From assembly GCA_039105265.1 (NCBI GenBank), contig JAPFFF010000006.1, positions 1,302,001 through 1,366,000 of the forward strand: DNA of 64,000 bases. The letters run 5' to 3'. Position numbers and translations under genes: made by a program. Each line of letters opens with the position of its first letter. Position 1 is the stretch's first letter. Of this stretch, positions 46,391 through 56,309 are shown piece by piece. The notes under the pieces are model-generated. The model saw only the letters and a list, made by a program, of their open reading frames with translations. It did not search any database and was not told where the DNA came from. The stretch comes from Tritrichomonas musculus (lineage: Eukaryota > Parabasalia > Tritrichomonadida > Tritrichomonadidae).

Positions 46391-46762
46391 ATGTCGCGTT
46401 CTGGAAATGACTTCAAAGAATTCCAAAAACAGCAAAAGCTAGCTATCAAAAATGCTCATGTTGAAATAGCCAATGCTATTAAAGAGGTGATATTTCTGTT
46501 CAACCAAAAAATAATAAACTCGACATCATCTAATGTCTACACCATCTATGACCCTTTGATACAAGCAAACATGAACAAGATTGCTGAAGCACTTACTCAA
46601 ATGAATCTCACTACCTGCGAGGTTTTTCATAAAAAGATTCCTCAATCTACAACACCAAAATCTATTGGCTTTCACGTGCCTATAGTGCCTGACTCGCAAG
46701 AGACACAAGAAGAAGATGATGAAGATGAACAAGAAGCTTCATCTCCAAAAGACAAGGAGTAA
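46391..46762 (+). CDS. Hypothetical 123-residue helical protein, Polinton C
   Basis: Helical front (KEFQKQQKLAIKNAHVEIAN and KIAEALTQMNLTTCEVFHKK) and a strongly acidic tail (TQEEDDEDEQEASSPKDKE). It has no counterpart in A or B. It is divergent from the bZIP-like gene with a 76-base gap, and a T-rich tract stands before the ATG. Function unknown. Confidence 0.5.
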   Translation: MSRSGNDFKEFQKQQKLAIKNAHVEIANAIKEVIFLFNQKIINSTSSNVYTIYDPLIQANMNKIAEALTQMNLTTCEVFHKKIPQSTTPKSIGFHVPIVPDSQETQEEDDEDEQEASSPKDKE

Positions 46763-46812
46763 GAGTAAAAAAATAATTACTTCTAATTTTAAGTTTTTTT
46801 AATATGTCTTTT

Positions 46813-47337
46813 TTATACTATGCAATATTTTAAGCATACATGATAATTATTAACAAGCTCATTATATTCTTTATTATATACTTGTTTCAAGTCAATGACT
46901 ACCTCTCCATTATCTTTAATAATCTTAATTGCATCTATTTTTCTTATTGGGTTGCTCTTAGCTGCACAACATCCAACATCTTCATTAAGTTGTACTTCAA
47001 CCTCATTAACATGTAGTATTGCTTTGATGATGTTGCTAAGAGATTCAATAGGTACTATGATGCATTTCTTTGATATAATGTTAGCTAGTAGTGCTTTGTC
47101 TTGATTAAGTAGTATTTGTGCATATGCTTCAAGTATAACATTACGTACATCTGGTTCAACGTCAACAAGTTCAGTTTGCACTCCAATGTCTCTTGTAATA
47201 ACAATGTCTTCCTTGCCATCATCTCTCTTATTAATAATAATGTTGTTGTTGATGTTTGATGTAGATGATGCAGCTGCTGATGGTTCTAAAGATACATTTG
47301 CTTGAACTCCATTGGTTGTACTTCTCTTCTTAATCAT
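46813..47337 (-). CDS. Conserved 174-residue protein (GCCAAKSNPIRKI family), Polinton C
   Basis: Counterpart of 26502 in B and 37534 in A. Conserved parts are STSNINNNIIINKRDDGKED, LLNQDKALLANIISKKCIIV, DVGCCAAKSNPIRKI and YNELVNNYHVCLKY. T8 and exactly nine bases precede the ATG. Conservation across three elements while the neighbouring genes turn over argues for an essential role. Confidence 0.65.
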   Translation of the reverse strand: MIKKRSTTNGVQANVSLEPSAAASSTSNINNNIIINKRDDGKEDIVITRDIGVQTELVDVEPDVRNVILEAYAQILLNQDKALLANIISKKCIIVPIESLSNIIKAILHVNEVEVQLNEDVGCCAAKSNPIRKIDAIKIIKDNGEVVIDLKQVYNKEYNELVNNYHVCLKYCIV

Positions 47338-47357
47338 TTAAGTTTGAAAAAAAACTT

Positions 47358-47795
47358 TTAATAGATATTGTTTTGAGTAATAACATGTTGTGTAGGTCCA
47401 TATCTAATATCTTGTTTATTATATTCTCTTGCTCTACCTTGCATAGCAGGTGGTTTCTCAGGCTTCTTAAGATATTTTGGTAAGAGAGGTACTGGTTTAT
47501 CTTTTTCACCTATATGTCGATAAAAACCACCATCTGTAATACTAACAGGAGGTTCACGAACAGGTTTTGTTATATGTTCTCGATTATCTGGAAATCTAAC
47601 AGGGTCCTCATGTTCAATAATCTGGGTAGGTGGTCGATTAATATATGGGTTGAAGGTTACAGAATAAGTATTAGTATTACTGAACACACCAAAATGTTGA
47701 AACTCTATGTCTTTATTTTTCATGGTAGCTTCATTATACATCATACCTTCTCTTCCAACAATCTCAGCTTGTGGGCTTCTATAATCATTCGACAT
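47358..47795 (-). CDS. Conserved 145-residue Pro-rich protein, Polinton C
   Basis: MSNDYRSPQAEIVGREGMMY, the shared YSVTFNPYINRPPTQ block and PLLPKYLKKPEKPP. It occupies the place of B's 27054 gene but follows the capsid gene directly, since C lacks the 150-residue gene. No long T tract precedes this start, unlike its homologues. Confidence 0.65.
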   Translation of the reverse strand: MSNDYRSPQAEIVGREGMMYNEATMKNKDIEFQHFGVFSNTNTYSVTFNPYINRPPTQIIEHEDPVRFPDNREHITKPVREPPVSITDGGFYRHIGEKDKPVPLLPKYLKKPEKPPAMQGRAREYNKQDIRYGPTQHVITQNNIY

Positions 47796-47822
47796 TTTCC
47801 ATTAAATAAAATATACATCGTT

Positions 47823-49505
47823 TTACTCAGGGGTTGTTAAATCATAGGCTCCTATATGTACTGATGGTGGCATACCGTTTGGTCTAATTAAGATACTAAT
47901 TGATATATCTGTTAATAAGCATAATAATGGAGGTGTATCTACTTCCTGTCTAAATGGATTATCTGCCTTTTGACTACATATCAATTCGAAGTTAATAGGT
48001 GCAAGACTTGAAAGACCTTGTTGATATGTTCCATCTGTTTCAGTAGGAAGACCTATGAAGAATGAGGACCTATCATTTGGATAATAGCCTGTTGTATTTT
48101 CATTATACTGATTCTCATTAGCTAGACTTGCAATAACCTCTTTATTAAATCCATTTTGCTCTCCATTCATGTTCATTGCATTCTGGCAATATTCGAGGAA
48201 CTCTGGATACTTACCATTAGTACCAAATGCTTTATCAGGAATATTATTGTAATTACCACAATTCATATGAAATGCTTCAAACATCGGATTCTTGAAGTAT
48301 GTCTTATGCGTATGCTTGAGTGGGAATAAGCAAAACATACTATCTACAAAATTAGGTGTAATAGTAATAGTTGCTTTATCTTGTTCATTATTAAGAGGTC
48401 TTGTACAAGTGTAAAATGACATAATCTGTGTTGGGAATGTAAGTGGATGTTGAGGGTTAGCATATCTTTGAACAAGTGCTGTATATACAGATTCATGAAT
48501 ACCAAAACAAGGTATAATACTCGCACATTCTTCAATGGAATAATCAACAACACTCCAAGTTCTCCAATCACTGTAAATTGTTCGGTCAACTCTTGCCTTA
48601 GTATTGTTAGCTCCTGCGACTTCATATGCCCCTCCATGATTTTCACCAACAGGTGGAAGATTGTCGGGGTGATTAATCTTATCCATTGCTATTTTTTCGG
48701 TACTTGTCCACATCCATATTGGTTCTCCAATAGGTCGAAATTCATTGGTAATTTCATCAACATTGAAGTCTTTCATTATATGTGGATTAGCAACCAAGCT
48801 CTTTTCAAAACCAACTGGACAATATACCATACCAGCTGTTGAAAAGTATAGACGTAATTCGATTTTACCTGCAAATGCTGGCAAGTACTTGATATTAGAT
48901 AAAGGTAGGAATAGTCGCAAATCAATCTTTAATCTAATTGTTTCAGTGACAGAAGTCACATCTTTGTTAAGATTTGCAACAAAACCACATCTCCTTCCAT
49001 GAGTATCATTCCAAATATCCTTATGTCTTGCTTTACTATATATATCAGCTCTTTTAGTAACTTCATTTGCACAACATGCAGTTAAAAAGGATTCTTCACA
49101 TCCAAAGTTCTGGGTATAAAGTGTCATACCATTAGCTACAATTTCATACTTCTCAACAGCATCTCGAGCATCCTTAAAACCAAACCATACCTTACCAAAA
49201 TTATAACCACTGACATTTTCTAGATCACTTAGAATTGGCTGGTCTATTTTTATCATCACTCTCATATCTGCTCGAATAAATCCATTATATATATCAGCAG
49301 TATTATGAGTATTAGGAGAGATAATACATGTTGTATATGAACCACTCTTAATTGGTGGTGATGGTGAATACGAAGTTTGTGGATTTAATGAGTATGCCTT
49401 ATTTGTATCACTAAGTGCTATGCAATTATCGACAACATCAAAATAAGATGCAATCTAAGTACAAACCTCTGCTGAGGTTCTCATATAGGATTCCTTATTA
49501 AGCAT
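47823..49505 (-). pseudogene. Major capsid protein of Polinton C
   Basis: Homologous to B's capsid protein: KVWFGFKDARDAVEKYEIVA, FLPLSNIKYLPAFAGKIELR, FVDSMFCLFPLKHTHK and a closing PPSVHIGAYDLTTPE. The start codon at 49503-49505 is preceded by nine T and exactly nine bases. The copy looks broken (about one break). Confidence 0.8.
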
Positions 49506-49524
49506 TTTAGATAGAAAAAAAAAC

Positions 49525-50076
49525 TTACATCATATCTTCAAATATGCGATTTCTCCTACCAATAGGTCTCATAGGTATATATTGAGGTTGTTGTTCTTCT
49601 TCATATTGTTGTGGCGGTTCTTCAGGAACATACTGTTGTCTTGGTTTACTCATCCTTTTATCAACAACCTCCTTTATCATACGTCTCTGTTCTTTCTTCT
49701 CTCGACTTATCTTCATTTCTTCACCTAGTGATTTTAGCTGTTTTAGTATTTCCTCATTCACAGTAGGGTCATAAACTTGGCTTTGTTGAGTTTTTCGAGG
49801 TTTTGTAGGTTTTCGTGCAGCTTTCGAACTTATTGGCTTTCTTGGCTTTTCTTCAAGTTCCTCATGTTCTTCACTGTCTGAGTTTTCTTGAGTATCTTCG
49901 TTATTTTCACTTTCTGAGTTTTCTTGATATTCTCGAGTTATTGGAGTTTTTCGCTGTTTTACAATATACTTGTCTTTGGTTTTTGTAGGTAAAACTTCCC
50001 AATCTGGGTCATCCCTTCCATTCAACCATTTATGAATAACTGCAAGTCTCTTAGAACCTGTTAGATGTTTTGACAT
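49525..50076 (-). CDS. Conserved basic structural-type protein (MSKHLTGSKR family), Polinton C
   Basis: 183 codons. The front MSKHLTGSKRLAVIHKWLNG is shared with A and B; the middle is a run of Glu/Asp/Ser (ENSESENNEDTQENSDSEEH), and the end is GRRNRIFEDMM. That only the first 43 residues and the last ten are kept across elements suggests two binding ends joined by a free linker. Confidence 0.7.
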   Translation of the reverse strand: MSKHLTGSKRLAVIHKWLNGRDDPDWEVLPTKTKDKYIVKQRKTPITREYQENSESENNEDTQENSDSEEHEELEEKPRKPISSKAARKPTKPRKTQQSQVYDPTVNEEILKQLKSLGEEMKISREKKEQRRMIKEVVDKRMSKPRQQYVPEEPPQQYEEEQQPQYIPMRPIGRRNRIFEDMM

Positions 50077-50124
50077 TTAAAATAAACAAAAAAGTCCAAA
50101 AATTTAGTTTTTTTTGAGTTTTCA

Positions 50125-50580
50125 TTAGATGTAGGTTCTCGCCCGATTGTTGGTAGTAAAGTCACTCTCTTGTAATGATCTAGATGAAAATGCTGGCTTT
50201 TCAAGAGGTGCTCCAACTGAATCACCTTTTGCAGATTTATTAATTGATGATAAGGCAGTTTTCACTTTTCCATCTGGGACATATTTTAATGCTGTGTCAG
50301 CTATGTTTGCTAATCTATTTCTTGTTTTATCGCTCAAGAAGCTTTCACCAAGACCTCTCGCAACTGAACCAATAACACCAGCATGCTTGGTTAATCCACC
50401 AGCTGAAGCATCTAATAGTTTACTTGCAAGACCTCCAGAAAAACTATCTGCTGCTCCCATTAATAACTTACCACCTAGTCCTACTCCTCCTTTTATTATC
50501 TCTTGCCATGGAGAAAATTGTTGCTTTTTGGAATAATTTGGCTTCCAATAATCTTCTACTGAATGACGTTCAATTCCCAT
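50125..50580 (-). CDS. Small glycine-rich hydrophobic protein, Polinton C
   Basis: 151 codons. A short basic front, then GGVGLGGKLLMGAADSFSGG and further Gly/Ala/Leu stretches to about 85, and a polar tail. It shares place and composition with 8525 and 30339 but little sequence. Probably the same minor virion role. Confidence 0.55.
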   Translation of the reverse strand: MGIERHSVEDYWKPNYSKKQQFSPWQEIIKGGVGLGGKLLMGAADSFSGGLASKLLDASAGGLTKHAGVIGSVARGLGESFLSDKTRNRLANIADTALKYVPDGKVKTALSSINKSAKGDSVGAPLEKPAFSSRSLQESDFTTNNRARTYI

Positions 50581-50597
50581 TTTTAAAAAATAAAAAA

Positions 50598-51464
50598 TTA
50601 TTCGAAATAGTACTTATTAGCAGAAATATTCATTACGAATTTTTCATGTGGTTCTTTATGTTGTAAGTATTCAGCTACTGTCTGTTTAGTATTTAATGAG
50701 TTATTTGTTTGTTGCAACAAGCTCGTAAAATCTTCCTCACTATATCCTGTATAACATATGATATCTGTTGCTAACCTTTTAGCATTCATATGAACAAATC
50801 GAATTGTTTGTATTGCCATGATACATGTTAAATTATAGTGTCTTGTTTTGGTTAACAACTTGATAAATTCACTATTACCATTCTTTAATAAATCACTACC
50901 TGCACAATCATCTAGTATCAATAATGTGTTATATGGATATGATGATGTTTCATATTTGACTAACTTATTGGCTATATATATTATTTTATCATTGAGCTCA
51001 TTTAAATGATGCTTCTCAATGAGCCTCCTCATTTCGTCATTGGTCTCTTTCATTCGAGATAATACATATTTGACAATAGCATAATACTTTATCTTTCTTC
51101 GAAGATGTCTTTTAAGATAACTCATTAATTCTCTTTCCTTTACATAATCGATTCTTGATTGTATCTGTTTATTAAGTGTTTCAGCTGTTTTATCCATTTT
51201 ACCAGAGCTTGAGCAAAATATTATCTTTTGGTAGTATGGATGTTTAAACAACCTCTCTGTTATCATAATATGTCTCCATATCCAAAAACTTTTACCAGCA
51301 CCTGGTTTACCAATTAAAAAGTATATACCATTTGTGCTAAAAGGATAATCAGGTGATAATGGTTTAATCAAAGCACCATCTATCTCTTTCATGTTCTTCC
51401 GTAAGGTTTCTTTAATCAATGTTTCTACTTTATTTATTAGTTCTGCACTTGGGGGTTCATCCAT
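50598..51464 (-). CDS. Packaging ATPase (FtsK/HerA type), Polinton C
   Basis: 288 codons, open. P-loop GKPGAGKS, Walker B TLLILDDCAGSDLL, sensor block MAIQTIRFVHMNAK and the closing HEKFVMNISANKYYFE. It ends 17 bases before the hydrophobic protein gene. About 75 percent identical to B's by eye, the best conserved gene of C. Confidence 0.9.
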   Translation of the reverse strand: MDEPPSAELINKVETLIKETLRKNMKEIDGALIKPLSPDYPFSTNGIYFLIGKPGAGKSFWIWRHIMITERLFKHPYYQKIIFCSSSGKMDKTAETLNKQIQSRIDYVKERELMSYLKRHLRRKIKYYAIVKYVLSRMKETNDEMRRLIEKHHLNELNDKIIYIANKLVKYETSSYPYNTLLILDDCAGSDLLKNGNSEFIKLLTKTRHYNLTCIMAIQTIRFVHMNAKRLATDIICYTGYSEEDFTSLLQQTNNSLNTKQTVAEYLQHKEPHEKFVMNISANKYYFE

Positions 51465-51474
51465 TTACAAATTT

Positions 51475-52602
51475 TTAAATGTATTTCATAATTTTATCTG
51501 GTATTGGTTTGCCCTCAACCTTTTGACCTGCTTTAATTTGTCGTTCATAATTTTTCTTTTGTTCCAACCAATATTGTCTTTCTGCTGTACCAAGTACTAA
51601 TGGATTACCTCTCCTTACATCTCTAATAGTTTGTCTAGCAAAGGCATCATCACCTTCGACTCCTTCCCATTTTAAATCATACTTACCAGTATCTTCATCA
51701 AAGTTATATATTTTTTCAATAATACCTTCTTTACCTTCATTTAGTCTTTCAGCTACTTTAATCCTTTTGTCTCTTGTCCTTAACAACCTATATCCAGGGA
51801 ATGAACTTGTTGAACCATCTTTGGACTTGACCACAAACTGGTTACCTTTTTGCGAGTCAACTATATAAGACTCATTAGACAAATTACTTCTTCTTTTACC
51901 AAATGGTTCTTTTTCGAGTACTAACCTGACCTTCTCACCTGGATTAAAATGGTATGGATTAATGCGTGCATTCTTTTGTATGTACTTTATTTCATCCTCT
52001 GGAGTAATATCATTAGGTGCTTTATTATCTAAAGACCTATGAGGAGAGTTGTTATATATGTTGACCAAATCATGCATCTCCTTTGGTTGAATAAACCTAT
52101 TTTCACCAATAGCATCTCTTATGGTTCTCATAAACCTATTAATAATGCCAAGTACATTATGGTTATTCTCAGTTGTTGTTCGGTATTTTATGTTCTTCTC
52201 TCTCATGAAGTCTAAGACTGTTGATGATAAATATGCTGCATCCTCATCACTTGTTATCGAATATATATGAGGTACATCATTAACAAATTTATGAAGTGCT
52301 GTTAATACTTCTCTTGCTCCTTTACCATTCATAGGATATGCATATGCTTTTCTGGTGTTGATATTGATGAACATTAGATAATTCAACCCACCTGCCTCTT
52401 TATTATTAATGAAGGTATCCATTTGATAACCATGAGGATGTTTGGATACAATAGGTATATATTGTGCTTTAGGTACTCTCTTATCATGTACTACTCTTTC
52501 ATCAAAGTATTTCTTTGCTTCTTCTTCATTTAGATTCTCTTGTTTTGCCATGCTAAGGTATTTGTAAGGTCTTCCATTTAGCTTTGTTGTATAATTTTTC
52601 AT
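51475..52602 (-). CDS. Polinton integrase (rve family), Polinton C
   Basis: 375 codons, open. The core shows HPHGYQMDTFINNKE, ITSDEDAAYLSSTV and LGIINRFMRTIRDAIG. The chromo-like end is KEGIIEKIYNFDEDTGKYDL. It differs from A and B at its N-terminus and in the last 60 residues, where it is longer. It lies 10 bases from the ATPase gene. Confidence 0.88.
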   Translation of the reverse strand: MKNYTTKLNGRPYKYLSMAKQENLNEEEAKKYFDERVVHDKRVPKAQYIPIVSKHPHGYQMDTFINNKEAGGLNYLMFININTRKAYAYPMNGKGAREVLTALHKFVNDVPHIYSITSDEDAAYLSSTVLDFMREKNIKYRTTTENNHNVLGIINRFMRTIRDAIGENRFIQPKEMHDLVNIYNNSPHRSLDNKAPNDITPEDEIKYIQKNARINPYHFNPGEKVRLVLEKEPFGKRRSNLSNESYIVDSQKGNQFVVKSKDGSTSSFPGYRLLRTRDKRIKVAERLNEGKEGIIEKIYNFDEDTGKYDLKWEGVEGDDAFARQTIRDVRRGNPLVLGTAERQYWLEQKKNYERQIKAGQKVEGKPIPDKIMKYI

Positions 52603-52633
52603 ATGGGCTTGGTTCTTCTTTACTCATTTATTT

Positions 52634-53458
52634 TTAAATAAACATCTTATCGTATTGAAGGAATTGCATTTCGATTACAAATGAATCTTTAGGAGGTAGT
52701 TTGGTTGGACAATTATAATGTGCATCACTATAGAAGTCTATCCAAAACCTTTGGTCCATTGAGTTTAACTTGAAGTACTTAATCGGACTATATTCAACAT
52801 CACTATCTCCAATATAGTTATGTAATGCTTGTTCACCAATAGATGAATATATTTTACATGGATGTCTGTCCCATACATTATCAAATACCAACCTCTTACT
52901 TAAAGTTGAATACTTCTTAGGGTTATTTTGATAAGCTCCTGTGCCTATATTAAACACATCTGCAAAGTCCTCATTCCAATCACCAATTTGGAAAAAATTG
53001 ATAAATTGGCTTGAATCTTCCTCTATATTATCATTATTTTTAGTATATATAATTTCATGAAAACCATCTTTATCATAATATCCATCTGTTTGTATATCTC
53101 GATATGCAATTAATGAATCATTTTGGGAAAATGCATGTCCATATTCTCCATGCATAGCTATCCAAGATTTCATCGCGGTGTTGACAGCATCAAAGAACCC
53201 TCTTAAGTCCCCTTCCTCTGACACCCAATCAATAACATCAAAATTTGCTATCCATTTCCAAGTAGGCTCTTTTTCATATTCTACTTTGAGCTCGTCCTGG
53301 TAGAATTTATCAAGTAGTTCTTGAGTTAAAATAGGGTCGTTTATATTTCCTCCATGTAAAACAAAGTAGGATTTTTGTACTTTAAATATTGTCACATTAA
53401 ATTCTAATTTGCGTCTTCTCTTAATGATATGTGCTGAACGAACGCCAACAATAGATAT
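52634..53458 (-). pseudogene. Minor-capsid (penton-like) protein of Polinton C, partial
   Basis: The second half matches B's 33438 gene: TDGYYDKDGFHEIIY, WDRHPCKIYSSIGEQ, YFKLNSMDQRFWIDFYSDAH and a short end. The long coiled coil of A and B is reduced. The front meets element D at about 53460, leaving only the VGVRSAHIIKRRRKLEF region before the junction. It is a partial gene. Confidence 0.7.
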
Positions 53459-53465
53459 TTGTTTT

Positions 53466-55550
53466 TTATTTAGTAACTAAAGTATTGCAATGATATGATT
53501 TGGGTGATTGTTGAATTAAAAATGTATTATCACTTAATTGTGCTCCACCCATATAAGTTTGAGAGATGATATATTGATAAGCTTTATTTGCATCACATAT
53601 CTTGACTTTACTGAATTTCTCAGAGTTCATCCCATCATATCCATATGAACCATTCATAGATATTTTATAAAATTTCTCGTTCGCTACGCTCAAGTCTCCT
53701 TCAGAGCCATTACCCTTTGTTTTTCCTGAGATAATATCCTGACGTTTTTGCATAAAAGTGCTAACAAATTCATTAAATCCTGTATGAGCTTCATATTGTG
53801 AAACAGATTTAACATCATCAATAATCAATCCGTGGTCTAACAGAAACCAGAGATAATAATTTGAGAAAATCATGTATTCATCATGAGTATCAAGAAGCAT
53901 TGTAAGCTTGCGTTCTTCGATATCTGTAGAAGTTAATTTATTTGTTTTCATGTAATTGTACATATAAGTGCCAATTGTTGATTCATCGTTTTTGATATTG
54001 ATATTGCGAAACACAGGAGGTAAATTGATAAAATAGTTTATTTTTGAGGTGGGACATTTTAGTTTAACTTCAGCGTAGAACAAATATGATGGTTTATTTG
54101 AGAATCTTGATGAGTTTGTTATGATATCGAGGCATCTCTTTTTTGAAGCTTTATCTTTAACATCAATTCGTCTAATAAATGCTCCAGGCATATACATTAT
54201 ACCTCCATGATACTTATTAAATTCATGTTTACAAGATGAGAATGATGATGGATACAAAGAATTAAAATCGATACCAACAACATGAGATTGAACATTAGAA
54301 GTATCATATGACAAAACTCCTTTATTGTCAATATAGCGAAATTTATTAATATGAGTCTCATCTTTAATGTTTACTCGATGCATTACATTAGAGAGTCCTC
54401 CTGTGATAGCATTTCTTATTGAATAATATTCACGTTCATCGTTGATGAGTGTTGGTAAATGATGTAATTTACAATATTTTTTTAATTGGATTCTTAGAGC
54501 TGTTATTTCAGGGTCATCACGTTTACGAAGTTTATTACATTCAGCACATGCTAATAAGCAGTTATCAATTTGGTGACCTTTATTATTGTCAATTCTATCT
54601 AATGTAGGCTTATTTTGATAAGTAAAATGTTCATGACATAAATGTCATCTCCCTTTATTTGGATCGTCATACATTTTCATAAAAGCTTCAAAATCATTTT
54701 CTGATACACATTTTGTCAAATCTCGTTGTGGTTTTTTAGGGTTTAATTTATTGTATTTCTCATCTTGGTTATAATAGCTATCACATTTATATTGCCACCA
54801 TTTCTTACTTGGTTTGAATGTATTATATTTATTTGTAATCCCAATGTTGTTTCTCGGATTGAAATCTTTATAAGCCAAAGCATATTTGATGCATGAAGCA
54901 TTCTTTGATAATGAGAGATTTGAAAGTAAATCAACATTGTATTGAGCATTGAGTGCTATTAAATTATCAATAGGTTTAATCATCATTTCAACATCATTAT
55001 CATTGTATGCTAATAGGTAGTCCCATCGTGTTGCAAAACGTTTTGAATCTTCAAGATAAGCATCATATTCTTCTTTAGTGAGAGGATTCTTTTGATTGAG
55101 ATAGCTATAAAAATCATCATATGAAAATGGTTCTGATTTTGATAATACTTCATTGTAGTTCTTGTCGTTGATTGCTTCGTAAGGAAACACACCTTTTATA
55201 TCATTGATACCACCACAAACGCTCACGTTTGAGTCAACGATTACATTGCCAAAATCAATACCAAATTGCTTTAATGTACCTCCTGCAACAAATGATTGAG
55301 CATCTATGAATCTCAATTTAGTTGGATGATTATCTGATGTGAGAATGAATTGTTTTAATGAAGATAGGGTGCCAATTATTGAATTTTGTTCGACTTTCCA
55401 GAAAGAATGATTAAAATATTTTTTAAATAGATTGCTGTCAAAACGTGATGAGTTAAACCCTAATACAGTAATTACATTCATATTTTTGTTAACAGAGGTA
55501 TCTAGTAAGAATGATTCATAATATGATATCTTATCTGCATAGACTTTCAT
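53466..55550 (-). pseudogene. Family B DNA polymerase of element D with embedded HNH-type region, partial
   Basis: The part nearest the start has an exonuclease-like block (TVLGFNSSRFDSNLF) and KLRFIDAQSF. The later part has palm motif A (VGIDFNSLYPSS) and a motif B-like KISMNGSYGYDG. Between them, at about 54400-54640, is a Cys/His-rich HNH or endonuclease VII-like region (TLDRIDNNKGHQIDN and CAECNKLRKR). The gene is cut at the junction with C and looks broken by about one more break. It is a different branch from the polymerases of A-C. Confidence 0.75.
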
Positions 55551-55919
55551 TGATTGCTACTACATATAGAAGAGGTGATTTCCGACCTTCGGTCGTCAAT
55601 CCCCACTTCCATGGTCATTTTGAAGGATCATCTTGGAAACCTTGAGAATTCGTTAACGATTTCCGTTGCTGGGTTGGATTTAAGAATTGGGTGTTTATGG
55701 AGTTCGGATTGGATTCGGGAATGAAGGGTTGGCGATGAATTTATGTGATCCTTGAGAAATGATTCGAAAGTGAAGGTCTGGGAAGTTAGGTCAGGAATCA
55801 CCGGAGGTCTTGGAGGTTGAGATGTGAGGGTTGATTTGAAGGGTTGGAAGGGGTAGATAGGGATCATAAGTTTTGCGATAAAGTGGTCTGAGATGATGTG
55901 AAAATTTAATGAATACGAA
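55551..55919. other. Gap between divergent genes in element D
   Basis: 369 bases, richer in G and C than the rest of the window. A minus-strand open frame of 79 codons (55628-55867, Pro/Ser-rich) is possible but unsupported. Near 55583 a short hairpin (CGACCTTCGGTCG) follows the polymerase start side. No other feature is seen. Confidence 0.4.
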
Positions 55920-56261
55920 ATGGAACCAACAACTAAGACTTACTTTATAACTGACACTTATGAGAACCAGTTTCCGATCGATTTTGTGTATTCAAAGAAT
56001 CGTAAATATGTCGTTTTTCAGTACTGTAGGGCTACATGTAATGGTTATCTAGATGGCGAAACTGAGGTCCATGCAACGTTCATTCAAAGGGACAAGTATT
56101 GTGATAGTCTTGTGTGGTATGCAAACGTGATGCCAAGTGATGATAATAGAAAGTATGAATACATAGGATCCAAGAGAGACTTCAAGATATGGTTCACTGA
56201 TTCTAAAGGCAACGAAATCAAGCCTGATGACTTTAAAGTATTCCTCAAATTGATCTATTAA
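55920..56261 (+). CDS. Hypothetical beta-rich protein, 113 codons, element D
   Basis: The product is rich in Tyr, Phe and Val with strand-like alternation (KYVVFQYCRATCNGYLDGET, YEYIGSKRDFKIWFTD) and four Cys. No named domain. It is convergent with the capsid gene, 48 bases away. A small virion or spike component is possible from composition and place. Confidence 0.55.
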   Translation: MEPTTKTYFITDTYENQFPIDFVYSKNRKYVVFQYCRATCNGYLDGETEVHATFIQRDKYCDSLVWYANVMPSDDNRKYEYIGSKRDFKIWFTDSKGNEIKPDDFKVFLKLIY

Positions 56262-56309
56262 ATGCAAAAATAAAGGTTAACATGAACGATATTTTTGGAT
56301 GAATCTCTC

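Larger units (their letters stand above)
42691..53460 (-). mobile_element. Polinton C (diverged relative, cut at both ends)
   Basis: Minus-strand module in the order minor-capsid-like, integrase, ATPase, hydrophobic protein, basic protein, major capsid, 145- and 174-residue proteins and bZIP-like protein. The front of a polymerase and a 438-codon coiled-coil gene follow on the same strand. Two small plus-strand genes are interspersed. Protein identity to A and B is visibly lower than between A and B. It has no HNH gene, and its polymerase points the same way as its capsid cluster, unlike A and B. Neither terminal repeat is present. It is broken: cut at both ends, with about one further break. 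Confidence 0.8.

Noticed and set aside
46315-46449. Extended start of the bZIP-like gene in C
   Set aside because: It overlaps the divergent gene at 46391 and has no counterpart in A or B.
55628-55867. 79-codon Pro/Ser-rich gene
   Set aside because: No homologue, biased composition and a place in a divergent promoter gap. Left as an unassigned gap.
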